Counted from the first letter of the stretch, positions 8,216 to 16,362 are shown. The stretch: 64,000 bases of DNA from Clostridia bacterium (GCA_017456145.1 JAFTJZ010000015.1:61437-125436), one strand, 5' to 3'. Notes: generated from the letters alone by a model not told the origin. Translations and numbers: made by a program.

Positions 8216-9874
8216 ATGAAACAACTCACTCCCCTTAAGAACTTCGAAGGCATCCGCGGTCCCGTCGTGACCATCGTCATGGATGGCGTAGGTCTTGCAC
8301 CCGACACGATTGCCAATGCCGTCAGCTCCGCCTACACCCCCACGCTGGACGCACTGATGGCAAATTACCCCACGCTGACACTCAAGGCTCATGGCACCGC
8401 CGTCGGTCTGCCCTCCGATGACGACATGGGTAACTCCGAGGTCGGTCACAACGCACTGGGCTCCGGTCAGATCTTTGCACAGGGTGCCAAGCTGGTATCG
8501 AACTCCATCGAGTCGGGCAAAATGTTTACCTCTGAGACATGGACGACACTGCGTGACGGTGTCAAGACAAACAACTCCACGCTGCATTTTATCGGTCTGT
8601 TCTCCGACGGTAACGTCCATTCCCACATCAATCACCTGACCGCAATGATTGAACAGGCAAAAAAGGAAGGCATCAAGACCGTTCGTATCCACATTCTGTT
8701 GGATGGCCGTGACGTCGATCCCACCTCTGCGCTGGAATACGTTCGTCCCTTCGAGACCTTCCTCTCCGGTCTGAACGACGCTGATTTTGACGCTTGCATC
8801 GCATCGGGCGGTGGACGCATGAAGATCACCATGGACCGCTACGAGGCAAACTGGGGCATGGTCGAGGCCGGCTGGAAGACCCACGTGCTGGGCGAGGGTC
8901 GCACCTTTGAGAGTGCCGAGGCTGCCATTACCACTTACCGCGCCGAGATGGCAGGTATTCTTGATCAGGATCTGCCTCCCTTTGTCATTGCTAAGGACGG
9001 CAAGCCCGTCGGCACCATTGAGGACGGCGACAGCGTCATCTTCTACAACTTCCGCGGTGACCGCTCCATCGAGATCTCCCGCGCCTTTGACGGTGACGAG
9101 AGCTTTGATGCCTTTGACCGCGTTCGCGTACCAAATGTCCTGTTTGCAGGCATGCTGGAGTACGACGGAGATCTGCACATCCCGCACCGCTACCTCGTCA
9201 ATCCTCCCGAAATCACCAATACCATGTCCGAATATCTTGCCGGCAGCGGCATTTCTCAGCTTGCGATCTCCGAGACCCAGAAATACGGTCACGTCACCTA
9301 TTTCTGGAACGGTAACAAGTCCGGTAAGTTCTCCGAGGAGCTGGAGACGTATATCGAGATCCCCTCGGACGTCGTTCCCTTCGAGCAGCGTCCCTGGATG
9401 AAGTGCGCAGAGATCACCGATCAGCTGATCGAGGCACTGGAAAGCGGCGCATATAAATATCTGCGCGTCAACTTCCCCAACGGCGATATGGTCGGTCACA
9501 CAGGCTCGCTTTTGGCAACGCGCTGCTCCATGGAGGCGCTGGATCTGCAGCTGGCACGCATCCTGCCTGTCATCGACAAGCTGGGCGGCGTGGCGCTGAT
9601 CACCGCCGACCACGGTAACGCCGACGAGATGCTGGAGATGGACAAGAAGACCGCCGCGCCGAAGTGCGATAAGGCGGGAAATCCCATCCCCAAAACCTCG
9701 CATACGCTTAACCGCGTTCCCTGCATCCTCTACAACAACGTCTGCCCCGAGGCATACACGGTCAAAGCCGATAACGGTCAGTTCGGTCTGTCCAACGTCG
9801 CAGCGACCATGGTCAACCTTATGGGCTATGCCGCTCCCGAAATGTGGAACGAATCGATGATAGACGTCGAATAA
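8216..9874 (+). CDS. gpmI: GpmI, 2,3-bisphosphoglycerate-independent phosphoglycerate mutase
   Basis: Glycolytic enzyme interconverting 3- and 2-phosphoglycerate through a phosphoserine, with two Mn ions. 552 residues, slightly longer than the usual ~510. VTIVMDGVGLAP (18-29) gives the first metal Asp. The nucleophile is Ser74 in DDMGNSEVGHN. HSHINHL and LLDGRDVDPTSAL line the substrate pocket, and ADHGNADEM provides late metal ligands. The start has AAAGGA 7 bases upstream. It follows the DUF218 gene by 60 bases without an obvious promoter and ends at a strong hairpin. Confidence 0.97.
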   Translation: MKQLTPLKNFEGIRGPVVTIVMDGVGLAPDTIANAVSSAYTPTLDALMANYPTLTLKAHGTAVGLPSDDDMGNSEVGHNALGSGQIFAQGAKLVSNSIESGKMFTSETWTTLRDGVKTNNSTLHFIGLFSDGNVHSHINHLTAMIEQAKKEGIKTVRIHILLDGRDVDPTSALEYVRPFETFLSGLNDADFDACIASGGGRMKITMDRYEANWGMVEAGWKTHVLGEGRTFESAEAAITTYRAEMAGILDQDLPPFVIAKDGKPVGTIEDGDSVIFYNFRGDRSIEISRAFDGDESFDAFDRVRVPNVLFAGMLEYDGDLHIPHRYLVNPPEITNTMSEYLAGSGISQLAISETQKYGHVTYFWNGNKSGKFSEELETYIEIPSDVVPFEQRPWMKCAEITDQLIEALESGAYKYLRVNFPNGDMVGHTGSLLATRCSMEALDLQLARILPVIDKLGGVALITADHGNADEMLEMDKKTAAPKCDKAGNPIPKTSHTLNRVPCILYNNVCPEAYTVKADNGQFGLSNVAATMVNLMGYAAPEMWNESMIDVE

Positions 9875-9892
9875 TCCCACGATTATGAATCC

Positions 9893-9940
9893 GGGGTGAG
9901 TCAAATGCAAAATGCATTCAAGACTCACCCCGTCGTTTTA
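9893..9940 (+). terminator. Intrinsic terminator after gpmI (GGGGTGAGTC type)
   Basis: Outer 10-base stem GGGGTGAGTC (9893-9902) with GACTCACCCC (9922-9931), an inner AATGCA/TGCATT pairing, then GTCGTTTTA. Closely resembles the hairpin at 24532-24573. Confidence 0.85.
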
Positions 9941-10690
9941 TTCTCTACCCTTGATGGATTCAAGTAAAAAAATTCTCGGAAGCAAAGCTCCCGAGAATTT
10001 TTTGGTGGAGTAAGACTGTTAATATCCGAACCGAGTCGAGCGACTTCGGTGGTTTCTCCACTTGCCATAATAACAATGGGGTCATCACGGAACGTGACCG
10101 TGATTATGAATTTATCATCATCAAGCACGATGCCCGTGACAAGAGCATCGACAAGTCGCTCTCTGTTACGTTCAATGGAGAGGTCAAGACTTCGGAAACG
10201 TTCAAGAACGCAGAGTATCTGCTCCTTGTTGAGTCGCGGTGCCGTTGTACTTACACTTCAGCGCATTTTCCGTCATACCGCGCGTAATTTTCTCCACAAG
10301 CTCAGTCGAATAATATTCCGCCATACCCTCAAGGACAGACTCCATCAGGATTCCGCTTGGACCGTCTGCAATAGCCTCGGTAGCCGAGACCACTTTCACG
10401 CCATGCTTTCGCAACATTGCCTTGTGTCTCGCTGAGTCATAACGATTACGAGAGAATCGGTCGAGTTTCCAAACGATGATAATGTCAAACATTTTCTTCG
10501 AACTGTCTGCAATCATACGTTGAAATTCGGGACGGTCATCCGTTTTTGCCGATAAAGCACGGTCTATGTAGTGACCTACGATTGTGATTCCATTCTTCTC
10601 GGCATACGCCGTGTTCCCACGAATCTGACCTTCAATCGACTCCTCACGCTGATTGTCTGAGGAATATCGAGCATAAATTACGCCTCGCAT
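9925..10690 (-). pseudogene. Large serine recombinase, internally deleted remnant
   Basis: The start is ATG at 10690, preceded by AAAGGAGA. The N-terminal catalytic domain is complete: GVIYARYSSDNQREESIEGQ with the nucleophile Ser of ARYSS, then IIVWKLDRFSRNRYD and the GMAEYYSTELVEKITRGM helix. At about residue 155 (near 10255) KCKYNG jumps out of frame and stops. A different frame then reads PRLNKEQILCVLERFRSLDL and LDDDKFIITVTFRDD down to LGSDINSLTPPK, which looks like the extreme C-terminus of the same family. Roughly 250 central residues (zinc ribbon and recombinase domain) are gone. It is therefore inactive and marks a decayed mobile element. Confidence 0.85.
9969..10003. terminator. Symmetric hairpin with A and T runs inside the recombinase tail
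   Basis: AAAATTCTCGG (9969-9979) pairs with CCGAGAATTTT (9991-10001) around AGCAAAGCTC, with Ts on the plus strand and on the minus strand. It could stop transcription from either side. It overlaps the last codons of the recombinase remnant. Confidence 0.6.
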
Positions 10691-10707
10691 CGATTCATCT
10701 CCTTTCC

Positions 10708-10836
10708 CTAAAAACTGTTCTCGATTATTTGTGGACAATTGCATATAGCGTATCTAAAGAGATAGAACCTTTCTGGGGTGAACATTTCAATTATAAAAAA
10801 CTCGCATTGCTGGAGGGTGCAACTATTCAAGTGTGA
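10708..10836 (+). other. Possible C-terminal fragment of a lost plus-strand gene
   Basis: An open frame without a start codon ends in ...KKLALLEGATIQV-stop at 10834-10836, 12 bases before a terminator hairpin. It looks like the end of a gene whose front was removed. I do not recognise the family. It partly overlaps the upstream region of the recombinase, so chance is possible. Confidence 0.25.
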
Positions 10837-10848
10837 TGTAAGTTAGCT

Positions 10849-10884
10849 GCCGAGAAAAACAGTTTAGTTGCTCTCGGCTTTTAT
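10849..10884 (+). terminator. Hairpin terminator/leader ahead of the LytTR gene (left bracket repeat)
   Basis: GCCGAGA (10849-10855) pairs with TCTCGGC (10872-10878) and is followed by TTTTATTAT. The 30-base hairpin matches 25 of 30 positions of the hairpin at 16080-16109, at the far end of the ABC genes. Confidence 0.7.
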
Positions 10885-10886
10885 TA

Positions 10887-10915
10887 TAGACAAATTCACA
10901 TTTTTATGATATAAT
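10887..10915 (+). promoter_or_regulatory. Promoter of the LytTR/kinase operon
   Basis: -35 TAGACA (10887-10892), 17-base spacer, extended -10 TGATATAAT (TATAAT at 10910-10915). The ATGATATAAT block is repeated at the ABC promoter. Confidence 0.75.
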
Positions 10916-10973
10916 AGGTATATTCAATGATTATTTTTGCCTTGGCAATTCTTGCCCAAGAAAGGATATACAC

Positions 10974-11675
10974 ATGAAACTAAAAATAGCTATCTGCGAT
11001 GATGAGCAGAATCAAATTGAATATTTATCGGATGTAGTATCCGCTTGGGCGAGAAAGAATCGCCACGTTGCAGAGCTAAAGACCTATTCATCGGCAAAGT
11101 CATTTCTTTTCGACTACTCCGAGGAAAAAGATTTTGACATATTGTTGCTTGATATAGAAATGCCCGGAATGAATGGAGTTGAATTGGCGAAAGCTGTTCG
11201 CAAGGAGAATTCTACAGTACAGATCGTGTTTATCACGGGATACTATGAATATTTCAGCGACGGCTTTGATGTCTCGGCGCTCCATTATCTTATCAAGCCC
11301 GCGGACGAAAGAAAGCTATTGCCTGTCCTTGACCGTGCGGTAAGCAACCTTAATTACCGACAGAGAGCAGTGCTTTTGACCTCTCCCGATGGTGATGTGA
11401 AGGTTTCGCTCGCGGATATATGTTACGTTGAGTCCGAAAACGTTCACGTGGCTGTGCATGCCGTAAACGGCGTCTATCGTTCCCGTATTTCCTTGGCGAA
11501 GTTTTCAGAGCAGCTTGATGAGACCTTTATCAAGGTGCATCGCTCATATATTGTTGGATTGAAATATGTAAAAAAGATCAGTCGCACCGACATTACAATG
11601 CTGAATGGAGATCTTGTTCCCATCAGCAGAGGAATGTACGATGAGGTACACGCCGCCTTGATCAAATTTTTGTGA
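10974..11675 (+). CDS. LytTR-family response regulator (AgrA-like)
   Basis: 233 residues. The receiver domain (1-120) has IAICDDE at 5-11, the phospho-acceptor Asp in LLLDIEMPGMNG (about 61) and the Lys of YLIKPAD. The C-terminal LytTR DNA-binding domain (about 135-233) has ICYVESENVHVAVH and FIKVHRSYIVG. Such regulators bind 9-base direct repeats upstream of peptide-signalling, bacteriocin or export genes. AAAGGATATACAC precedes the ATG. The kinase gene follows after 7 bases. Likely target: the promoter of the ABC genes downstream. Confidence 0.93.
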   Translation: MKLKIAICDDEQNQIEYLSDVVSAWARKNRHVAELKTYSSAKSFLFDYSEEKDFDILLLDIEMPGMNGVELAKAVRKENSTVQIVFITGYYEYFSDGFDVSALHYLIKPADERKLLPVLDRAVSNLNYRQRAVLLTSPDGDVKVSLADICYVESENVHVAVHAVNGVYRSRISLAKFSEQLDETFIKVHRSYIVGLKYVKKISRTDITMLNGDLVPISRGMYDEVHAALIKFL

Positions 11676-11682
11676 GGATTCT

Positions 11683-12327
11683 ATGTTATTTGATAAATTG
11701 ATTGCGAAAAGGGTTGCCGCTGCGGAAAGTGAGATATTGAAAAAGTACTATGCCGAAGTGGAAAATATGTATAACAAGATGCGTGGCTGGCGACACGATT
11801 ACAGGCACCATATTCAAGCAATGAAGGTTCACGCGCAAAATGGTGAATACGAAGAGATCGACCGTTATCTTGATATGCTGGACGATGATCTGACTCATGT
11901 TGAAACTGTGATCAAGACCGGAAATAGGATGGCTGATGCCATACTGAACAGCAAGTTATCTATCGCAACCTCGAAAAACATCAAGGTAAAGGCAGAGGCA
12001 CGTATTCCCGTGTCACTGACGGTATCGGAGCTTGATCTTTGCATCGTTATTGGCAATTTGCTTGATAACGCCATTGAAGCGTGCTCGTCTCTCCCCGAAG
12101 AAGAACGGCTTATCCGAATCTATATGGAGATGAAAGGAAATTACTTATATCTTTCGCTGACGAATACCGCGGAAGGAGTAAAAAAGCATCATTTCAAGAC
12201 TACCAAGGGCGAGGGACACGGTTTCGGTCTCACCCGTATTGATGCGATCGTAAAGAAATACGGCGGATATCTGACCCGTGCCAGCGAGGACGGTGCCTTT
12301 TCAACCGAAGTTCTTCTCCCTCAATAG
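11683..12327 (+). CDS. GHKL histidine kinase lacking a membrane sensor
   Basis: 214 residues that match only the cytoplasmic half of AgrC-like kinases: a short helical lead-in, H-box WRHDYRHHIQ (about 38-47), N-box IGNLLDNAIEAC, and G-box KGEGHGFGLTRI. No hydrophobic helix precedes the H-box, and the start (ATG at 11683, AGGA upstream, 7 bases after the regulator stop) leaves no room for one. Family members normally carry five to seven N-terminal membrane helices. It may sense through another protein, such as the ABC exporters encoded next, or be an evolutionary truncation. The order regulator then kinase is retained. Confidence 0.88.
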   Translation: MLFDKLIAKRVAAAESEILKKYYAEVENMYNKMRGWRHDYRHHIQAMKVHAQNGEYEEIDRYLDMLDDDLTHVETVIKTGNRMADAILNSKLSIATSKNIKVKAEARIPVSLTVSELDLCIVIGNLLDNAIEACSSLPEEERLIRIYMEMKGNYLYLSLTNTAEGVKKHHFKTTKGEGHGFGLTRIDAIVKKYGGYLTRASEDGAFSTEVLLPQ

Positions 12328-12334
12328 ATACAGC

Positions 12335-12387
12335 AAAAGTGCAATTCACATCAAATTTTCGACGTTTGACAACAGATTGCACTTTTT
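12335..12387 (+). terminator. Terminator between the kinase and ABC genes
   Basis: AAAAGTGCAAT (12335-12345) pairs with ATTGCACTTTT (12376-12386), with a long 30-base loop and a T run. It separates the signalling operon from the export operon. Confidence 0.6.
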
Positions 12388-12408
12388 TGCAATTTATTAT
12401 GATATAAT
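12378..12408 (+). promoter_or_regulatory. Promoter of the ABC exporter pair
   Basis: Extended -10 TGATATAAT (TATAAT at 12403-12408). The -35 is poor (TTGCAC at 12378-12383, 19-base spacer) and lies within the terminator stem. A weak -35 fits activation by the LytTR regulator, but no clear operator pair was found. Confidence 0.5.
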
Positions 12409-12438
12409 GCAGACATCCAAAGTAAACAGGAGGTCAAT

Positions 12439-14271
12439 ATGAGTTCAAAAACAAAAGTTCCAAAAGAAAAGCCAAAGTATTCAAGAGTTGGCTGTCTTGT
12501 GTGGGCAACCAAAAATTTGTGGCGGCTTGATAAAAGCTTTGTTTTCTTTATCTTCGCATTAGTGCCGATATCGGTTATCTCCCCCCTGGTCAGTTCATAT
12601 TTTTCAAAGTATCTTATTGATAGTATTGGAGCAGGAAAGCCTTTTTTAGACCTTGCGTGGATTGTCGTCTTTTTCATCACGGCAAGTCTGGCTCTTGATA
12701 TTTTGTACGATTTTATAAATACACGTTGTCACTCCAGACGTTATTACCCAACCGGTGTCTATCAGAGCGAGATGGGGTACACGCAGGGCTACAAAACCGA
12801 TTATGAGAATACCGAAAAGCAGGATTACAAAAAAATCAGCGGATACGCATGGAGTGATGCGAGCAGTGGAAACTGCGCCTTGGAGTTTATATGGACTGAT
12901 CTTTCCGGTGCTCTTATTCACCTTTTAGGTATCGCTACTTATGCATCGCTTCTTGCGTTTATCAACCCGATTGTATTTATGGTTGTTATCATAGTATCGA
13001 TTCTCTCATACTTCACTACGCTGTGGCAGAATAAATATTATGAAAAACACAAGCATCTGTGGGAAAAGGAAAGCAGAAAAGCAGGATATCTCGGAGGACT
13101 TTCCGAAAACCTGCAAGTTGCAAAGGATATAAAACTTTATGGACTTGAGGAATGGCTCAATAAAATGATGAGCGATTATCGCGCACATATTATTATGTGG
13201 AATAAACGCTGTCGTTTGCGCGGTCTTTGGGCATCGATCCTTGCAGGTCTCATGACTTTGATACAAAACGGCGTTGCCTACGTTGTGTTGATCGGTATGC
13301 TACTTGAAGGAAATCTTTCTGCCGGTGATTTCGTATTCTATTTTGGTATCGTTGGTAGCGTTGCAAGATTTCTTCACGGTGTCGTTGAATATGTAGCCAA
13401 GCTGAACAAGAGGGCCGATAAAATTGCATATTATCGTGAGTTCTATGATTATCCCAACAAGTTCAATCACGGAAAAGGATGCCAATTGCCGACGGGAGCA
13501 GTTGCCATCGAACTGCGAGATGTTTGGTACAAATACGATGGTGCTGAGGACTTTACTTTGAAAGGCATCAACCTTACCTTGCAGGCAGGAGAAAGCCTTG
13601 CTCTTGTTGGTATCAACGGCGCAGGTAAGACCACCCTTGTTAAGCTGATTTGCGGCTTTTACAGACCTACAAAGGGCGAGATATTGGTAAACGGCAAACT
13701 GATTGACGAATATAATATCGAAGAATATTATACGATGATCTCTGCTGTTTTTCAAGAAATACGTCCTGTCTGTTTCACGATGTTTGAATATGTGGCAAGT
13801 GCGGATATCAATCGTCCCACGGCAAGAGAGGACGCTATTACTGCTATGAAATTGTCAGGCATTTGGAAGAAGATGGAAAGCCTTGAAAATGGCATCGACA
13901 CCCACTTGATGAAAGGCATCTACGACGACGGTGTTGACCTTTCGGGTGGTGAGATGCAAAAGCTTGTTTTGGCTCGTGCTATTTATAAAAATGGATCCAT
14001 GCTTATTTTGGACGAGCCCACAGCAGCACTTGATCCTATTGCAGAAAACAATCTCTATCTGCAATACAGAGAGCTGACACGTGGAAAAACCTCTATTTAC
14101 ATTTCCCACCGCTTTGCGAGCACTCGTTTCTGTGATCGCATCGTTCTCCTTGAGGATGGTGTAATCAAGGAAAGCGGAACGCATGATGAATTGATGGAAC
14201 AGAATGGACAGTACGCCTATATGTTCGGGGTACAGGCAAAATATTATAAGGAAGGTGAGATCAATGCGTAA
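12439..14271 (+). CDS. ABC exporter half-transporter 1 (membrane + ATPase fusion)
   Basis: 610 residues: a membrane domain with about six helices (1-340), then an ATPase domain with Walker A GINGAGKTT, signature LSGGEMQKL, Walker B MLILDEPTAALDP and H-loop YISHR. All catalytic residues are present. The start has AGGAGGTCAAT before the ATG. Type-IV exporters of this kind move peptides, lipids or drugs; the substrate is unknown. It overlaps the next half-transporter by 8 bases, so a heterodimer is likely. There is no N-terminal C39 peptidase domain, so if the substrate is a peptide its leader is cut elsewhere. Codon use is A+T-rich compared with the flanking genes. Confidence 0.9.
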   Translation: MSSKTKVPKEKPKYSRVGCLVWATKNLWRLDKSFVFFIFALVPISVISPLVSSYFSKYLIDSIGAGKPFLDLAWIVVFFITASLALDILYDFINTRCHSRRYYPTGVYQSEMGYTQGYKTDYENTEKQDYKKISGYAWSDASSGNCALEFIWTDLSGALIHLLGIATYASLLAFINPIVFMVVIIVSILSYFTTLWQNKYYEKHKHLWEKESRKAGYLGGLSENLQVAKDIKLYGLEEWLNKMMSDYRAHIIMWNKRCRLRGLWASILAGLMTLIQNGVAYVVLIGMLLEGNLSAGDFVFYFGIVGSVARFLHGVVEYVAKLNKRADKIAYYREFYDYPNKFNHGKGCQLPTGAVAIELRDVWYKYDGAEDFTLKGINLTLQAGESLALVGINGAGKTTLVKLICGFYRPTKGEILVNGKLIDEYNIEEYYTMISAVFQEIRPVCFTMFEYVASADINRPTAREDAITAMKLSGIWKKMESLENGIDTHLMKGIYDDGVDLSGGEMQKLVLARAIYKNGSMLILDEPTAALDPIAENNLYLQYRELTRGKTSIYISHRFASTRFCDRIVLLEDGVIKESGTHDELMEQNGQYAYMFGVQAKYYKEGEINA

Positions 14272-16072
14272 AGATAATGTAACAATAAGAACCCTCAAGT
14301 TCTACCATTCCTTTAATAAAAAGTATTTTCCGACTTCCTTTTTGCATATCGTATTCAGCTCGATATCTCCGTATTTCAACCTTTGGATGTCTTCTGAGAT
14401 CGTAACTGCTCTTTACGAGGGCAGAGGGAAGCAAGCGATATTTACGCTTGTAGCAATTACTCTTTTCGGAAATCTTTTTGTACATGTCGTCGGCGCATTG
14501 CTCAGTAACGCGGTGAATTTGCAATTTGAAAAACTGAACAGCAACGAATCATTGGCATTTAACAAAAAAACACTCTCTCTTGATTACGATAAGTTAGAGG
14601 ATCCCGAGATTCGAACACTGCGGAGAAAGATAAAGGAAAACGGATATATTAACAATTACGGCATCGTACAGATGCGAGAAACATTCAATTTGCTGATAGC
14701 AAGTGTCGTCAAGGTCGTTTTTTCGCTGATCTTTTTCATTGAGATGACGACCAAGATTATTGCGGTAGGTTTTCACTGGCTCGGGCTTGTATTTTTAGTC
14801 GGAATGATTTTCTTTGCCGTGTTGAAAAATGTTTGGATGCACAAATTTGGTATCAAACGTTCAGCACATTGGCGCAAAGTCGGAGATATGATGTTACAAG
14901 AAAACAAATTAGGTCGCGGAACGCAAAGTAACGGAATGGACAGCAGAATATATCTCCAATCAAATATAATTCGCAAATTGGATGAAAAAACAAACAGAGA
15001 CCACTTGAAGGCTTTTGCGGAAGGCGATGCTTTTGACTTTAAGATGGGTGTACCGAACTCAATATTGGGTTGGACAAGCACTCTGTTTAATTATCTATTG
15101 GTTTGCTTTTACTGTGCGATTGGTGCGTTCCCCGTAGGTAATGTAATCAAATACACGGGATATCTCGAACGCTTTATGACCGATCTTACAACGCTTATCG
15201 CAGTTCCTCTCCGTGCTTTCAAAGAAAACGAGCAATTTCTCAAGCTATATTTGGAGTATTTCGATATCCCGAATGATATGTACCAGGGCTCTCTTACTGT
15301 AGAAAAACGAAGTGATAAAAAATATGATATCGAATTTCGTAATGTCAGTTTCAAATACGCGGGAAGTGAAAACTATGCCTTGAAGAATGTAAGCCTAACC
15401 TTTAAGGTGGGGGAGCGTCTTGCAGTAGTTGGAATGAATGGTTCGGGTAAAACCACATTCATCAAGCTGATGTGTCGTCTATATGACCCAACAGATGGCG
15501 AAATCTATATGAATGATTTCAACGTCCGAAAATATGATTACCGTCAGTATCTTGACCTTTTCTCGGTCGTCTTTCAGGATTATTCGCTCTTGGCACTTCC
15601 GCTTGGCAATAACGTATCATCAGCTGCTACGTGGGATGGAGAAAAAGCAGAACAATGCTTGCGAGAGGTTGGATTTGGAGAACGGTATGCCGAAATGGCA
15701 AAAAGACTTGAAACGCCTATTTATAAAGACTTTGACGATGAAGGCGTGAATGTATCGGGCGGTGAAGCACAAAAGATCGCTCTTGCCCGAGCACTCTATA
15801 AAGACGCACCCTTTATCATTCTCGACGAGCCTACCGCCGCACTCGATCCCATTGCCGAGGCAGAGATATACGCCAAGTTTGATGAAATAGTCGGAGACAA
15901 GACTGCGATATACATTAGCCATCGTCTGTCCTCCTGTCGTTTTTGCGACAAGATCGCCGTATTTGATAACGGTGAGATCGTCCAAGTCGGTTCTCACGAG
16001 GAACTGTTATCCGACGAAAACGGCAAATACTACGAGCTTTGGACGGCTCAAGCACAATACTATACGAAATAA
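14264..16072 (+). CDS. ABC exporter half-transporter 2 (membrane + ATPase fusion)
   Basis: About 602 residues from ATG at 14264 (AAGGTGAG upstream). An earlier in-frame ATG at 14204 lies inside the partner gene and is not needed. The membrane domain is followed by Walker A GMNGSGKTTF, signature VSGGEAQKI, Walker B FIILDEPTAALDP and H-loop YISHR. Both ATP sites of the predicted heterodimer look consensus. A partner-specific N-terminus and moderate divergence between the halves suggest an old duplication. No precursor peptide gene or modification enzyme is visible nearby, so substrate and role remain open. A strong hairpin follows. Confidence 0.9.
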   Translation: MRKDNVTIRTLKFYHSFNKKYFPTSFLHIVFSSISPYFNLWMSSEIVTALYEGRGKQAIFTLVAITLFGNLFVHVVGALLSNAVNLQFEKLNSNESLAFNKKTLSLDYDKLEDPEIRTLRRKIKENGYINNYGIVQMRETFNLLIASVVKVVFSLIFFIEMTTKIIAVGFHWLGLVFLVGMIFFAVLKNVWMHKFGIKRSAHWRKVGDMMLQENKLGRGTQSNGMDSRIYLQSNIIRKLDEKTNRDHLKAFAEGDAFDFKMGVPNSILGWTSTLFNYLLVCFYCAIGAFPVGNVIKYTGYLERFMTDLTTLIAVPLRAFKENEQFLKLYLEYFDIPNDMYQGSLTVEKRSDKKYDIEFRNVSFKYAGSENYALKNVSLTFKVGERLAVVGMNGSGKTTFIKLMCRLYDPTDGEIYMNDFNVRKYDYRQYLDLFSVVFQDYSLLALPLGNNVSSAATWDGEKAEQCLREVGFGERYAEMAKRLETPIYKDFDDEGVNVSGGEAQKIALARALYKDAPFIILDEPTAALDPIAEAEIYAKFDEIVGDKTAIYISHRLSSCRFCDKIAVFDNGEIVQVGSHEELLSDENGKYYELWTAQAQYYTK

Positions 16073-16076
16073 GAAT

Positions 16077-16118
16077 GCCGCCGAGAGTAACCGTTTGGTC
16101 GCTCTCGGCGGTGTGTTT
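16077..16118 (+). terminator. Hairpin terminator after the ABC pair (right bracket repeat)
   Basis: CCGCCGAGAG (16078-16087) pairs with CTCTCGGCGG (16102-16111), followed by TGTGTTT. It carries a 25/30 match to the hairpin at 10849-10878. Confidence 0.75.
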
Positions 16119-16136
16119 CCATATGGATAATTAAAG

Positions 16137-16185
16137 TAAAAAACAAATCCGAACAGTTCCGTCGTAACGAAACAGCTCGGATTTG
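16137..16185 (-). terminator. Terminator of tRNA-Val
   Basis: On the minus strand CAAATCCGA (16185-16177) pairs with TCGGATTTG (16152-16144), followed by a T run ending near 16137. Confidence 0.8.
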
Positions 16186-16192
16186 CTTGTTT

Positions 16193-16269
16193 TGGTGGAG
16201 ACAAGTGGACTCGAACCACTGACCCCTTGCATGTCAAGCAAGTACTCTAACCAACTGAGCTATGCCTCC
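16193..16269 (-). tRNA. tRNA-Val (anticodon GAC)
   Basis: The minus strand folds as a full cloverleaf: acceptor GGAGGCA paired with TGTCTCC, D arm GCTC/GAGT, anticodon stem CTTGC/GCAAG with loop TTGACAT (anticodon GAC), T arm AGTGG/CCACT with TTCGAGT, and encoded CCA. It reads Val codons GUC and GUU. It stands alone beside the accessory block, a common insertion neighbourhood. Confidence 0.96.
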
Positions 16270-16279
16270 AACGCGTAAT

Positions 16280-16308
16280 AGTATACCACAACTTGGAGGT
16301 TTTGTCAA
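16280..16308 (-). promoter_or_regulatory. Promoter of tRNA-Val
   Basis: Minus strand: -35 TTGACA (16308-16303), 17-base spacer, -10 TATACT (16285-16280), 10 bases before the tRNA. Confidence 0.8.
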
Positions 16309-16362
16309 GCACTTTTTTTCAAGTTTACAATTTGTTCACAATCTTTTTTATCTGCCCCAAGC

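Noticed and set aside
8189-9928. 579-codon minus-strand open frame over gpmI
   Set aside because: Mirror of a gene with strong codon bias; gpmI has all family motifs on the other strand.
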